From NCBI GenBank assembly GCA_039819665.1, contig JBCBRM010000016.1, positions 76,985 to 140,984 of the forward strand: a DNA stretch of 64,000 nucleotides. Reading direction: 5' to 3'. The translations under genes were made by a program, and so were the position numbers. This document shows, in pieces, positions 8,346-17,284 of the stretch (the stretch's first letter is position 1; the number at the start of each line of letters is the position of its first letter). The notes under the pieces are model-generated. The model was not told the DNA's origin. It ran no database searches and saw only the letters and a list, made by a program, of their open reading frames with translations. The DNA comes from JAWPMV01 sp039819665 (GTDB taxonomy: Bacteria > Bacteroidota > Bacteroidia > J057).

Positions 8346-9689
8346 ATGAAAAAATTCATGCATTATGTGCTTACTGCCCTGCTAGCAGTTTGTTTCTCCC
8401 AATCTCTTCAGGCACAAGAAGTCGTAGATCGTATCGTTGCGATCGTAGGGGAAGAGATCATACTTACCTCTGATGTAGACAATCAATACAATTACCTTAT
8501 CATCAATGGTGAAAAGGACGACGGAAGTTTGCATTGCCGGGTAATGGAGTCTCTAATCGTAAACAAATTACTTCTCAACAAAGCTGAGCAGGACAGTATT
8601 GAAGTGACAGAAGATCAGGTTACGGGAGAAGTAAATAGAAGGGTTGAATTCTTCCTCAACCAAATGAAGGGTAATGTAACTGAATTTGAAAGAATATATG
8701 GAAAGTCTGTTTCACAGTTCAGAGAAGACATTAAAGAAGATATTAAAGATGAGTTGTTGGTTGAGCAGCAAAGGGGCATCCTTTTCCGCGAATCAACCAT
8801 CACCCCAAAAGAAGTAAAAGAGTTTTATGAATCTATTCCTATAGATAGTTTAGGACTGCTTCCTGCAGAGGTTCAGATCAATCATATTGTAATCACTCCC
8901 CCTTTCTCCGAAGCCAGTGAAAAAAGAGCAGTAGACATGCTGGAAAAAGCTATCCAGGAACATAATGAAGGGGCTGATTTTGGGGCGCTGGCTACCAAAT
9001 ATACCATGGAACCCGGAGGGAAAGAACGCAAAGGTAGTTTAAGTTGGTTTGGACGCGGGCAAATGGTTCCCGAGTTTGAGGAAGTTGTCTATCAAATGCG
9101 TGTCGGGGACATCTCAGATCCTTTCAAAACTGAATTTGGATACCATGTAGTAAAATTGAATGATAAGCGAGGAGAAAGGGTAAATGCTAGCCACATCCTG
9201 AGAAGATTGTCCGTAAGTGCTGATGGAGATTCTATCGCAATGGATTCTTTGAGAAAAATTTTGGAACTCATCTCTCTGGATTCCATGACTTTCGAACAGG
9301 CAGCAATTCGTTATTCTTCTGACCGCTACTCCAAGCACTGCGGAGGATGTATTAGTAATCCCAAAACCCAGGAGCTTCGTATCCCGTTGGATGCCTTGGA
9401 TGCAGATACTTATTTCAAGATTGATGCAATGAAAGAAGGCGACATCTCCGATCCGGTAGAATATATTCAGCCGGATGGCTCTCGTGTTTTCCGGGTCATA
9501 CAACTTAAAAATAAGATACCTCCACATAAGCCCAATTTGAAGGACGACTATCAAAAGATCATGAAGGCAGCTTTACAGGCCAAACAGGCAGAGAAGTTCG
9601 AGGAGTGGCTAGAATCGGCCAAGAAAAATATCTATATTGATATCAAACCTACCGAATGTCAAAACGCACTTAAAAATTGGGTTGAGTAA
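8346..9689 (+). CDS. surA: SurA-like peptidyl-prolyl cis-trans isomerase
   Basis: 447 aa with a cleavable signal peptide (cleaved near LQAQEV). The start of the mature part, VVDRIVAIVGEEIILTSDVD, is the classic SurA N-terminus. A helical chaperone core extends to about residue 165; parvulin domain 1 covers about 175-275 (INHIVITP, GSLSWFGRGQMVPEFE, FGYHVVKL) and a more divergent domain 2 about 280-390 (ASHILRRL, IRYSSDRYSKHCGG). Length and order match E. coli SurA (428 aa). It should chaperone outer-membrane proteins. Its stop overlaps the moxR start in TAATG. Confidence 0.88.
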   Translation: MKKFMHYVLTALLAVCFSQSLQAQEVVDRIVAIVGEEIILTSDVDNQYNYLIINGEKDDGSLHCRVMESLIVNKLLLNKAEQDSIEVTEDQVTGEVNRRVEFFLNQMKGNVTEFERIYGKSVSQFREDIKEDIKDELLVEQQRGILFRESTITPKEVKEFYESIPIDSLGLLPAEVQINHIVITPPFSEASEKRAVDMLEKAIQEHNEGADFGALATKYTMEPGGKERKGSLSWFGRGQMVPEFEEVVYQMRVGDISDPFKTEFGYHVVKLNDKRGERVNASHILRRLSVSADGDSIAMDSLRKILELISLDSMTFEQAAIRYSSDRYSKHCGGCISNPKTQELRIPLDALDADTYFKIDAMKEGDISDPVEYIQPDGSRVFRVIQLKNKIPPHKPNLKDDYQKIMKAALQAKQAEKFEEWLESAKKNIYIDIKPTECQNALKNWVE

Positions 9690-10669
9690 TGCAGAAATTT
9701 AATACGCCCGTAGAGGCTGCGGATGCGCTTGCAAAGAAATATCAGGAACTTAAAGAAGAAATAGGAAAGGTCATCATCGGACAAGAGGAGGTAGTTGAAA
9801 AGCTCCTCATTGCGTTGTTCTGTAAAGGACATACCCTACTTGTAGGAGTACCCGGTTTGGCAAAAACTCTCTTAATTAGCACCATTTCGGAAGCCCTGGA
9901 TTTGAGCTTTAGCCGAATTCAGTTTACTCCGGATTTGATGCCAAGTGATATCGTAGGTACGGAGATTCTTGAGATAGACGAAGACACAAATAAGAAATAT
10001 TTCAAATTCATTAAGGGACCTATTTTCGGAAACATCATTTTGGCGGATGAGATCAACCGTACTCCTCCTAAAACTCAGGCTGCATTGCTTGAGGCCATGC
10101 AGGAAAAGCGGGTTACCATAGCCGGTGATGTACATAAGCTAGAACCCCCATTCTTTGTGCTCGCTACTCAAAACCCTATTGAACAGGAAGGCACCTATCC
10201 ATTGCCTGAGGCCCAGTTGGACCGTTTCATGTTCAATATTAAGGTAGATTATCCAAGCATAGAAGAGGAAATCGAGATTGTTCGCCGTACTACTACAAAT
10301 GAGAACCCACAGGTAAACACCGTACTTACCCGGGAAGAAATCATTGAATTCCAGAAACTGGTTCGGGAAGTTCCTGTTCCTGACAACGTACTTAGTTACG
10401 CAGTAAATCTGGTCAATAAAACCCGGATCAACACCCAGCATGCGACGGACGAGATTCGTGATCTGATCACCTGGGGAGCCGGACCTAGAGCATCTCAATA
10501 TCTCATTTTGGCTGCCAAAGCACTTTCCCTCTTGAAAGGAAAATACTCTCCAGATATCGAGGAGGTAAACGAAGTGGCTGACTCTGTATTGAGACACCGT
10601 ATCGTGCCGAGTTTTACCGCAGAAGCAGAAGGTATCAGCCCCGAAGACATCATTCGAAAATTGATGTAA
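9689..10669 (+). CDS. moxR: MoxR-family AAA+ ATPase
   Basis: 326 aa. Walker A GVPGLAKT at residues 53-60, Walker B ILADEINR, sensor-type segment ATQNPIEQEGTYPLPEAQLDRF, then the C-terminal lid. Family knowledge: MoxR ATPases assist maturation or activation of vWA-domain partners. No vWA gene is adjacent here, unlike the common moxR-DUF58-vWA (batA) cluster. It overlaps surA by one base, so it is translated from the same operon, and a strong terminator follows. Confidence 0.9.
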   Translation: MQKFNTPVEAADALAKKYQELKEEIGKVIIGQEEVVEKLLIALFCKGHTLLVGVPGLAKTLLISTISEALDLSFSRIQFTPDLMPSDIVGTEILEIDEDTNKKYFKFIKGPIFGNIILADEINRTPPKTQAALLEAMQEKRVTIAGDVHKLEPPFFVLATQNPIEQEGTYPLPEAQLDRFMFNIKVDYPSIEEEIEIVRRTTTNENPQVNTVLTREEIIEFQKLVREVPVPDNVLSYAVNLVNKTRINTQHATDEIRDLITWGAGPRASQYLILAAKALSLLKGKYSPDIEEVNEVADSVLRHRIVPSFTAEAEGISPEDIIRKLM

Positions 10670-10691
10670 AAAGGAATTCTATGAAATAGAG

Positions 10692-10731
10692 AAGTCGGAC
10701 AGGATGCTAAATCTTGTCCGACTTTTTTATT
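10692..10731 (+). terminator. Rho-independent terminator after moxR
   Basis: AAGTCGGACA (10692-10701) pairs with TGTCCGACTT (10715-10724) across a 13-base loop and is followed by a T-rich run. It ends the SurA-MoxR operon. Confidence 0.85.
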
Positions 10732-10743
10732 TTTATATAGAAA

Positions 10744-10806
10744 AGCAGTCAAATGAGTCTACGTAGCTTTTCCCTAACAACGTAAAAATGACTCATTTGA
10801 ACTGCT
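10744..10806. repeat. Long inverted repeat in the moxR downstream gap
   Basis: AGCAGTCAAATGAGTC (10744-10759) and GACTCATTTGAACTGCT (10790-10806) are inverted copies differing by one bulged base, around a 30-base centre that itself has an ACGT pairing. No T-run follows, so it is not a typical terminator. Confidence 0.65.
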
Positions 10807-10907
10807 CTGAAATAAGGGCGTTTTCTCCTTGACTAATACTTCAATAAAAGTATCAGCAAATTTCTATTTATCCTCTACCTGTTTTCCGGTATTTTTTCTA
10901 AAAAAAT

Positions 10908-11507
10908 CTATGAATTTTTCTTGATATCCTTCTGGATAGCCTTGTAAATCAGCTTACTGGCTTGTCGTTCGTTTGTTGCTCCTCCTATGTGTACAGAAAA
11001 AACATTACCTTCTTTATCTAGCACAAAAGTAGTTGGATAGCCAGTTATTCTAAAGGCATCAGCAACTGATCGGGTTTCGGGAAGTATTGTAAATCCTACT
11101 TCTCTTTTTGCAACAAATTTATCCAGGGCAGCTTTTTCATCTGTAGCCAAAGCCAGTAAAACGACATCTTCACGCGCCCCAAATTCATCTGCCAATTGTT
11201 TCAATCCCGGTAATTCGGCAATACAGGGAGGACAGGCAATAAACCAAAAATTCAGGACTACAATCTTACCTCTGAGTTCGTGGAGTTCGATTGTATCACC
11301 AGGGAGTGTTTTTGCGGTAAAATTTGGGGCCTCGCAACCGACCAGTTCTTGTTGAGCATCATGGAGCTTTTGGAAATATTCCTGCATTTCCTCTTTCCCC
11401 ATTTTCCGGGGATCAAAATCATGAACAATGGGCGCAAAACAATCATTTTGGGAGAAAATACAGGATATTGTCAACAAAAAAGCAAAAAAGAGCAGGGTAA
11501 TTCGCAT
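10908..11507 (-). CDS. TlpA-family thioredoxin-like protein
   Basis: Start placed at 11507 (MRITLLFF), giving 199 aa with a signal peptide cleaved near CIFSQ. Residues about 55-199 are an AhpC/TSA-Redoxin fold: PNFTAKTLPGD, then KIVVLNFWFIACPPC with redox cysteines 92 and 95, and the cis-proline segment GYPTTFVLDKEG. These exported thioredoxins reduce periplasmic disulfides, for example in cytochrome c maturation or stress defence. The -CPPC- active site is a little unusual (TlpA/ResA mostly have CxPC). A longer in-frame start at 11636 is unlikely because it would bury the signal peptide. Single gene. Confidence 0.85.
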   Translation of the reverse strand: MRITLLFFAFLLTISCIFSQNDCFAPIVHDFDPRKMGKEEMQEYFQKLHDAQQELVGCEAPNFTAKTLPGDTIELHELRGKIVVLNFWFIACPPCIAELPGLKQLADEFGAREDVVLLALATDEKAALDKFVAKREVGFTILPETRSVADAFRITGYPTTFVLDKEGNVFSVHIGGATNERQASKLIYKAIQKDIKKNS

Positions 11508-11666
11508 GTAGCAATAATTAGAGGTGAATAAGGTCGGCTTATCCGACACATTATCCTTAAAAATAGTACCTTTAATAGCATTTTTCCTCACAAAGAGAAA
11601 AATGTTCCTTGCCCCACCCGAAACTAACGCATACATCGTCTCTGGCTATTTGGCCAGTGAGCTTTA

Positions 11667-12125
11667 ATGAATAGAATGAAAGATAAACTCCTCAAGCTAA
11701 TTACATACAGCCTTTGGGCAAACACAAAGGTATTCAAGACTTTGATTGACGAAAATATTACGGACGATAAAATGATCTTCTGGGCAGGCCATATCCTGAA
11801 TGCTCAAGAGATCTGGATGGATAGAATCGAGAATAAAGTAGTGGCGATCTCACCTATGGAAATGCGGGACAAGGATAAACTACTCCTTGATTTAGAATCC
11901 CTAAACACTCGATTCCATAATTTAGTTGATTCAACAAAAGAAGAAGAGTTGGGTAACGTAATTCATTATAAGAATAGTAAAGGTACTCCCTTCGAAAGTA
12001 TTCTCTCAGACATATTATTTCATCTGATCAACCATGATACCCACCATCGATCCCAAATAGCAGCCCGGCTCCGGGAACAGGGATATATACCTCCAACAAC
12101 AGATTATATATTTTTTGTACGTTAA
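11667..12125 (+). CDS. DinB/YfiT-like four-helix metalloprotein
   Basis: 152 aa, the length of DinB-superfamily proteins. The N-terminal helix LITYSLWANTKVFKTL and the GHILNAQEIWMDRI segment supply the first histidine; NHDTHHRSQIAARLREQG near the end gives the HxxxH pair. These proteins bind a divalent metal; known members are thiol-dependent S-transferases, but this one's substrate is unknown. The short gap to the next gene shows no terminator. Confidence 0.8.
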   Translation: MNRMKDKLLKLITYSLWANTKVFKTLIDENITDDKMIFWAGHILNAQEIWMDRIENKVVAISPMEMRDKDKLLLDLESLNTRFHNLVDSTKEEELGNVIHYKNSKGTPFESILSDILFHLINHDTHHRSQIAARLREQGYIPPTTDYIFFVR

Positions 12126-12174
12126 AATTGACTTCGAAAATCCTAATTTCCTGCTAACTTCGGGCTGAACCAAT

Positions 12175-15147
12175 ATGAACCACATGAATAGTGCTCTGGA
12201 ATCAAAATTAAGCATCCTGGGAGCTTCTCTCGATGGAGAACTTTACTATGATTCCATGATGCGAGCTCTCTACGCAACTGATGCATCTGTATACCGCGAA
12301 CTTCCTCTGGCTGTGGCTATGCCCAGACATGCGGAAGATATTAAGCAACTCATTCATTTTGCTCGGACAGAAGAGACTTCCCTTATCCCCAGAACTGCAG
12401 GAACCTCCCTGGCAGGTCAATGCGTGGGACAAGGAATAGTCGTCGATTGCAGCCGCTATATGACGCGTATCCTCGAATTCAATGAGGAAGAATCCTGGGT
12501 AAGAGTTCAACCGGGGGTGGTGCGTGATGATCTCAATGTTCATTTAAAACCTCATGGCTTTTTGTTTGGCCCTAATACCTCTACCTCAAACCGAGCCATG
12601 ATTGGAGGGATGGTTGGGAATAATTCCTCGGGAACCTATTCTTTGGTTTATGGGACCACCCGTGATCACCTTATGGAGGTGCGGGCTATTTTGAGTGATG
12701 GATCAGATGTAATTTTCAAAGAGTTAACGGAGAAAGAGTTTCAGGCAAAACTGGAATTGAATACCCTTGAAGGGGAAATTTACCGTCATTTGGTAGAAGA
12801 ATTAAGTGATGAGGCTCAAAGAAATCGCATTCGAAAAGAATTTCCAAAAGCAAGTATCCATAGAAGGAATACCGGCTATGCCGTGGATTTACTCCTGGAA
12901 AGCGAGGTCTTTTCCAGTAAAAAAGTCCCATTCAACTTTTGCAAACTGATCGCAGGTTCGGAAGGAACCCTCGCTTTTATCACAGAAATCAAAATTCATA
13001 TTGATCCAGTCCCTCCGCCAGAGATCGGCCTCGTTTGTGTCCATTTCAATTCGGTCGGAGAATCCCTGAAGGCGGTTCTTAAGGTCATGGACCATAAGCC
13101 ACGTGCAGTAGAGCTAATGGATAAGATCATTATGGATCGAACCAAGGATAGCCTGATGTACCGGGACTACCGCTTCTTTATTAAAGGTGATCCAGAAGCT
13201 ATATTGGTAATTGAAGTAGGAGGAGAAACTGAAGATGAGGTAGACCGGAAGCTTGACAAGCTCGAAATAGACCTTAAGAAAGCTGGTTTTGGTTACCATT
13301 ACCACAAAGTATTTGGAGATAAAATCAGAAAGGTCTGGAACTTGCGAAAAGCGGGTCTTGGACTCCTTTTTAACATAAAGGGCGATAGGAAATACGTCGC
13401 AGTAATTGAAGATACAGCCGTCCATATTGAAGACCTTCCGGCTTATATAGCCGAATTCGGGGCTATGATGGATCGCTACGGGCAGACTTCTGTGTATTAT
13501 GCCCATGCAGGGGCAGGCGAGATACACCTGCGACCCATCCTGAATCTCAAAGATCCTGATGATCGAAAGATGTTCCGCAAGATTGGGCATGACACAGCTG
13601 TTTTGGTAAAAAAATACCAGGGATCACTTAGTGGAGAGCATGGAGATGGAAGAGTTAGGGGAGAATTTATCCCCATTATGGTAGGGGAGGAAAATTATGA
13701 AATGTTCCGTCGTTTGAAGGACGCATGGGACCCCAAGCATATTTTCAATCCTGGAAAAATCGTCAATGCGCCCCCCATGGATGTTTCCATGCGTTTCGAC
13801 GAAAATCCTCCTGAAAAAAGATTTGAAACGGCCTTTGACTTCACTTCTACAGATGGAATCCTGCGGGCTACAGAGAAGTGTAACGGCTCTGGTGATTGCA
13901 GAAAGACACATTTATCGGGCGGTACCATGTGTCCCAGTTATATGGCAACTAGACAGGAAAAGGATACTACCCGCGCAAGAGCCAATATCCTGAGAGAAGT
14001 ACTCACTCGTTCGGAAGACGATAATCCCTTTGCCAATGACGACATCTACAATGTCATGGACCTCTGCCTTTCCTGCAAAGGTTGTGCATCTGAGTGTCCT
14101 TCTAACGTAAATGTCGCTACCCTCAAAGCAGAATTTCAGCATCAGTACTACAAAACCCACGGAATTCCTTTTCGGTCAAAAGCATTCGCCAACATCTCTC
14201 GCTTAAATGGACTTGGGGCAATAGCACCTGGCCTGACGAACTTCTTTTTGCAGAAAGCAGGGAGTGGATTGGTAAAAAGTGTGCTGAAACTCGCGCCAAA
14301 AAGAAAACTTCCGGGTCTCTATCATACGACTTTGAGAAAGTGGTACAAAAAAGTCTACAAAAATATCGTTCCGGGTCCGGTTGAGGCAGGTGCTAAAGGC
14401 AAAGTATATTTTTTCTGCGATGAATTCACCAATTTCAATGACACGGAGATTGGTATTATCGCGATTCGCTTGCTATATGCGCTGGGGTATGAAGTGATTA
14501 TGCCATCTCATGTAGAAAGTGGAAGGGCACATATTTCTAAAGGAATTCTCAATCCCGTCAAAAAGTTGGCTAAAAAGAATGTGGAGATATTTAGCCAGCT
14601 GGTAAGTGTTGATACGCCTTTAATCGGATTGGAACCTTCTGCAATTCTTAGTTTCAGAGATGAATATCCACTACTGGTTCCTGATAACTTAAAAGAAGCT
14701 GCGATTAGATTGGGAGGAAATGCCCTTATGATCGATGAGTTTCTTTCTCGTGAAATTGATGCAGGCAATCTGGATGCTTCTTTATTCTCAGATCAGGAAA
14801 AGGATATTTTACTTCACGGTCATTGCCACCAAAAAGCTTTATCCTCTGTCAATCACAGTCAAAAAATTCTTTCTCTACCCAGTAATTATGAGGTCGAAGT
14901 TATCCCTTCAGGTTGTTGTGGAATGGCAGGTTCCTTTGGTTATGAAGCAGAGCATTTTGACTTATCGATGAAAATCGGTGAATTGGTCCTATTCCCTACT
15001 ATCCGAAAAGCACCGGAAAAAATAGTAGTTGCTCCCGGAACAAGCTGCAGGCACCAGATTCTGGATGGAACGGATCGCCAGGCCATGCATCCAGTGGAAG
15101 TGCTTTGGAATGCACTCGAAGGAAGAGATAGAAGCAATGAGGAGTAG
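12175..15147 (+). CDS. FAD-linked oxidase fused to Fe-S and CCG domains (D-2-hydroxyacid dehydrogenase type)
   Basis: 990 aa, cytoplasmic. Residues about 40-210 are the PCMH-type FAD-binding domain (LIPRTAGTSLAGQ, MIGGMVGNNSSGTYS); about 240-520 the FAD-oxidase C-terminal domain, with HAGAGEIHLRP and GEHGDGRVRGEF; about 560-680 a two-cluster ferredoxin-like region (CNGSGDC...CPSYM and CLSCKGCASECPS); about 860-960 cysteine-rich CCG motifs (LHGHCHQKAL, SGCCGMAGSFG). This is the YdiJ-like layout, known in E. coli as a D-2-hydroxyglutarate dehydrogenase, and related to GlpC/LldE and D-lactate dehydrogenases; the substrate here is inferred. The second Met (12184) is an alternative start. A TAACTTCG near-match to the -7 element lies at 12155. 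Confidence 0.87.
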   Translation: MNHMNSALESKLSILGASLDGELYYDSMMRALYATDASVYRELPLAVAMPRHAEDIKQLIHFARTEETSLIPRTAGTSLAGQCVGQGIVVDCSRYMTRILEFNEEESWVRVQPGVVRDDLNVHLKPHGFLFGPNTSTSNRAMIGGMVGNNSSGTYSLVYGTTRDHLMEVRAILSDGSDVIFKELTEKEFQAKLELNTLEGEIYRHLVEELSDEAQRNRIRKEFPKASIHRRNTGYAVDLLLESEVFSSKKVPFNFCKLIAGSEGTLAFITEIKIHIDPVPPPEIGLVCVHFNSVGESLKAVLKVMDHKPRAVELMDKIIMDRTKDSLMYRDYRFFIKGDPEAILVIEVGGETEDEVDRKLDKLEIDLKKAGFGYHYHKVFGDKIRKVWNLRKAGLGLLFNIKGDRKYVAVIEDTAVHIEDLPAYIAEFGAMMDRYGQTSVYYAHAGAGEIHLRPILNLKDPDDRKMFRKIGHDTAVLVKKYQGSLSGEHGDGRVRGEFIPIMVGEENYEMFRRLKDAWDPKHIFNPGKIVNAPPMDVSMRFDENPPEKRFETAFDFTSTDGILRATEKCNGSGDCRKTHLSGGTMCPSYMATRQEKDTTRARANILREVLTRSEDDNPFANDDIYNVMDLCLSCKGCASECPSNVNVATLKAEFQHQYYKTHGIPFRSKAFANISRLNGLGAIAPGLTNFFLQKAGSGLVKSVLKLAPKRKLPGLYHTTLRKWYKKVYKNIVPGPVEAGAKGKVYFFCDEFTNFNDTEIGIIAIRLLYALGYEVIMPSHVESGRAHISKGILNPVKKLAKKNVEIFSQLVSVDTPLIGLEPSAILSFRDEYPLLVPDNLKEAAIRLGGNALMIDEFLSREIDAGNLDASLFSDQEKDILLHGHCHQKALSSVNHSQKILSLPSNYEVEVIPSGCCGMAGSFGYEAEHFDLSMKIGELVLFPTIRKAPEKIVVAPGTSCRHQILDGTDRQAMHPVEVLWNALEGRDRSNEE

Positions 15148-15206
15148 AAAATATTTATCTTTAGCTTTTTCTCATTTCTCCTAAATAGCTTTTGGCCTGA
15201 CTTAGT

Positions 15207-16511
15207 GTGAAGAATTCCCAGAAAATAGGACTTTATACCGCAATGGCGGTCGTGATCGCCAATATGATTGGCACCGGTGTTTTTACCAGCCTGGGATTTC
15301 AGGTAGTGGAAATACAATCGGTCTTTGTACTTATGCTACTTTGGATTACAGGTGGTGTATTGGCTTTTTGTGGGGCTGTTAGTTATGCAGAATTGGGAGC
15401 AGTTATGCCCCGCTCAGGAGGAGAGTATCATTTTCTTTCAAGCATTTACCATCCGGCTTTGGGATTTGTAGGGGGCTGGATTTCGGCTACGGTAGGTTTT
15501 GCGGCTCCTGTCGCTTTGGCAGCCATTACCTTTGGTAAATATTTACAGGGAGTTTTTCCGGGATGGAATGCAGAATTATTGGCGGTTATCGTATTGGTAG
15601 CCGTCACCTATGCACATTTACATACCGTCAAAAATAGCGGTCGCTTTCAGCGTTTGTTCACAGCTATCAAATTACTACTTGTTTTCGCCTTCATTGTAGG
15701 AACGTTCATTTTCACGCCAGAGCCACAGGATCTTAGTATATTTCCGCAAGTTGGAGATAGAAAACTCCTACTTGGCTCAGCTTTCGCAGTCTCTCTTATC
15801 TATGTTTCCTATGCATACACAGGGTGGAATGCAGCCACCTATCTCATCAATGAGATGGAAAACCCTCAGAAACATTTGCCCATCGCATTGGGGGGAGGCA
15901 CCCTCATTGTGATGACTTTGTACGTATTGCTCAATTACTCTTTTCTCTATGCAGCTCCGATGGAGTCTATGGCAAATGAAGTTGAAGTTGGCTTCATAGC
16001 TGCAACCTTCGCCTTCAATACCGGAGTAGCTAAATTTATGGGAGTCGTATTGGCGCTCCTTTTGGTTTCTACCGTCAGCTCCATGGTATTCGCAGGGCCG
16101 AGGGTGATTCAGGTTATGGGGCAGGATTATCCGGCTTTCAGGACCATGGCCAAAACCAATGCACATGGAGTTCCCGTTCGAGCCATTCTCATTCAGTCAA
16201 CAATTTCTCTCCTATTCATCATAACCTCTTCCTTCGATAAGATTTTAGTTTTTGCTGGCTTTACCTTGGGCTGTACCACTTTTTTAGCTGTACTTTCTCT
16301 GCTCATACATCGATGGAGACATAAAGATATCGAACGGCCGTACAAAGCCTGGGGCTATCCCCTTTCGCCCATCATCTACCTTGTCCTTATGGGCTGGACC
16401 CTTAGCTATCTCCTGATAGAACAAAGCCAAGAATCTATTGCTGGGCTAGCCCTTGGTGCGATCGGTTTATTGCTTTACTATTTTGGGAACCGTGAGAAAG
16501 CTGATACGTAG
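15207..16511 (+). CDS. APC-superfamily amino acid permease
   Basis: 434 aa, about 12 hydrophobic helices. The GTG start gives the normal APC N-terminus, a short polar tail then IGLYTAMAVVIANMIGTGVF, which contains the unwound TM1 substrate loop motif IGTGVF. FCGAVSYAELGAVMPRSGGEY is the conserved TM2-3 region. The ATG at 15243 would cut TM1. Substrate cannot be deduced. The gap to the dehydrogenase is 59 bases, so co-transcription is possible. Confidence 0.88.
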   Translation: MKNSQKIGLYTAMAVVIANMIGTGVFTSLGFQVVEIQSVFVLMLLWITGGVLAFCGAVSYAELGAVMPRSGGEYHFLSSIYHPALGFVGGWISATVGFAAPVALAAITFGKYLQGVFPGWNAELLAVIVLVAVTYAHLHTVKNSGRFQRLFTAIKLLLVFAFIVGTFIFTPEPQDLSIFPQVGDRKLLLGSAFAVSLIYVSYAYTGWNAATYLINEMENPQKHLPIALGGGTLIVMTLYVLLNYSFLYAAPMESMANEVEVGFIAATFAFNTGVAKFMGVVLALLLVSTVSSMVFAGPRVIQVMGQDYPAFRTMAKTNAHGVPVRAILIQSTISLLFIITSSFDKILVFAGFTLGCTTFLAVLSLLIHRWRHKDIERPYKAWGYPLSPIIYLVLMGWTLSYLLIEQSQESIAGLALGAIGLLLYYFGNREKADT

Positions 16512-16521
16512 ATAGCATAAG

Positions 16522-16896
16522 ATGTGTATGATAAAGTTCCTCAAACAAAGGGTAAAAAGTTTTGGCTATGCATTTAAAGGTATAGGCACCTTTTTTTCTG
16601 ATGAGGCGCATCCTAAGATTCATTTGCTAGCCATTGTTGTCATTACAGCTCTGGGATTCTATTTAGGCCTGAATACTACCGAATGGTGCCTGATTATCAT
16701 ATGCATGGCCTTGACCCTGTGTGCGGAAGCCTTTAATAGCGCTCTTGAAGCCCTGACAGATTTGGTTTCTCCAGAACATCATCCCTTGGCTGGAAAAGCA
16801 AAAGACTTAGCAGCTGGAGCCGTATTACTTACTGTTATTTTAGGAGGTATTGTTTGGGGAATTATCTTCTTACCGAAGATTTTTGCCTTGTTTTAG
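16522..16896 (+). CDS. dgkA: Diacylglycerol / undecaprenol kinase
   Basis: 124 aa, three membrane helices, the DgkA length. The family signature is complete: EAFNSALEALTDL with the catalytic glutamates, then GKAKDLAAGAVLL. The N-terminal KSFGYAFKGIGTFFSDEAHPKIHL resembles the Gram-positive type, so undecaprenol kinase activity is at least as likely as diacylglycerol kinase. It follows the permease by 10 bases. Confidence 0.88.
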   Translation: MCMIKFLKQRVKSFGYAFKGIGTFFSDEAHPKIHLLAIVVITALGFYLGLNTTEWCLIIICMALTLCAEAFNSALEALTDLVSPEHHPLAGKAKDLAAGAVLLTVILGGIVWGIIFLPKIFALF

Positions 16897-17073
16897 GATA
16901 ATTCCGACCCACCAAACCCCTTTCGCGCAAGCCCCATTTCCCTTAATGCGCGATTAATGGAAATGCACTGCAAGCCTTTCTATCTATGGCCCAGCGGGTT
17001 GTTTCCTTTTTTGCGATAAAGTTCGATATGAGTTGTATCTATCAAGATCAAGTCCTGCCTGACCTTTACAACT

Positions 17074-17108
17074 GGTCATCCCGGCCTTAAACCAAGAGCC
17101 GGGATCCC
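17074..17108. repeat. Dispersed CCCGG hairpin repeat, copy 1
   Basis: An ATCCCGGCCTT / AAGAGCCGGGAT hairpin. Its reverse complement nearly matches 27010-27042 over about 33 bases, so the two are copies of one dispersed intergenic repeat in opposite orientation. Confidence 0.65.
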
Positions 17109-17134
17109 TAGCAAACACAGGATAAGGCTAGAGT

Positions 17135-17160
17135 TCCCGGATACCTATTAGGTTCCGGGA
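17135..17160. repeat. Second CCCGG hairpin
   Basis: TCCCGGATACCT (17135-17146) pairs with AGGTTCCGGGA (17150-17160), with one bulged T and a 3-base loop. It lies 27 bases from copy 1 and may be another unit of the same repeat family. Confidence 0.6.
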
Positions 17161-17226
17161 CGACAAAATTTTATTTACTCTTTAACTAAAAAACTGCAGG
17201 CCTTACTCTATTTGGCTCGTGGGTCG

Positions 17227-17253
17227 TTTCCATTTTTTGCGAAAAAAGGGAAA
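17227..17253. terminator. Putative bidirectional terminator
   Basis: TTTCCATTTTTT (17227-17238) faces AAAAAAGGGAAA (17242-17253) with one mismatch and a GCG loop. It sits between the convergent dgkA and protease genes and resembles the terminator at 742-767. Confidence 0.5.
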
Positions 17254-17284
17254 AGGGATTTTGGCAGAAGGGTTCCTAAGACTC

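Larger units (their letters stand above)
16897..17284. other. 388-base gap between convergent genes with two hairpin repeats
   Basis: No gene seen. It holds a GTCATCCCGGCC hairpin (17074-17108), a second hairpin TCCCGGATACCT/AGGTTCCGGGA (17135-17160) and a terminator-like palindrome (17227-17253). The first hairpin has a relative at 27010-27042. Confidence 0.6.
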
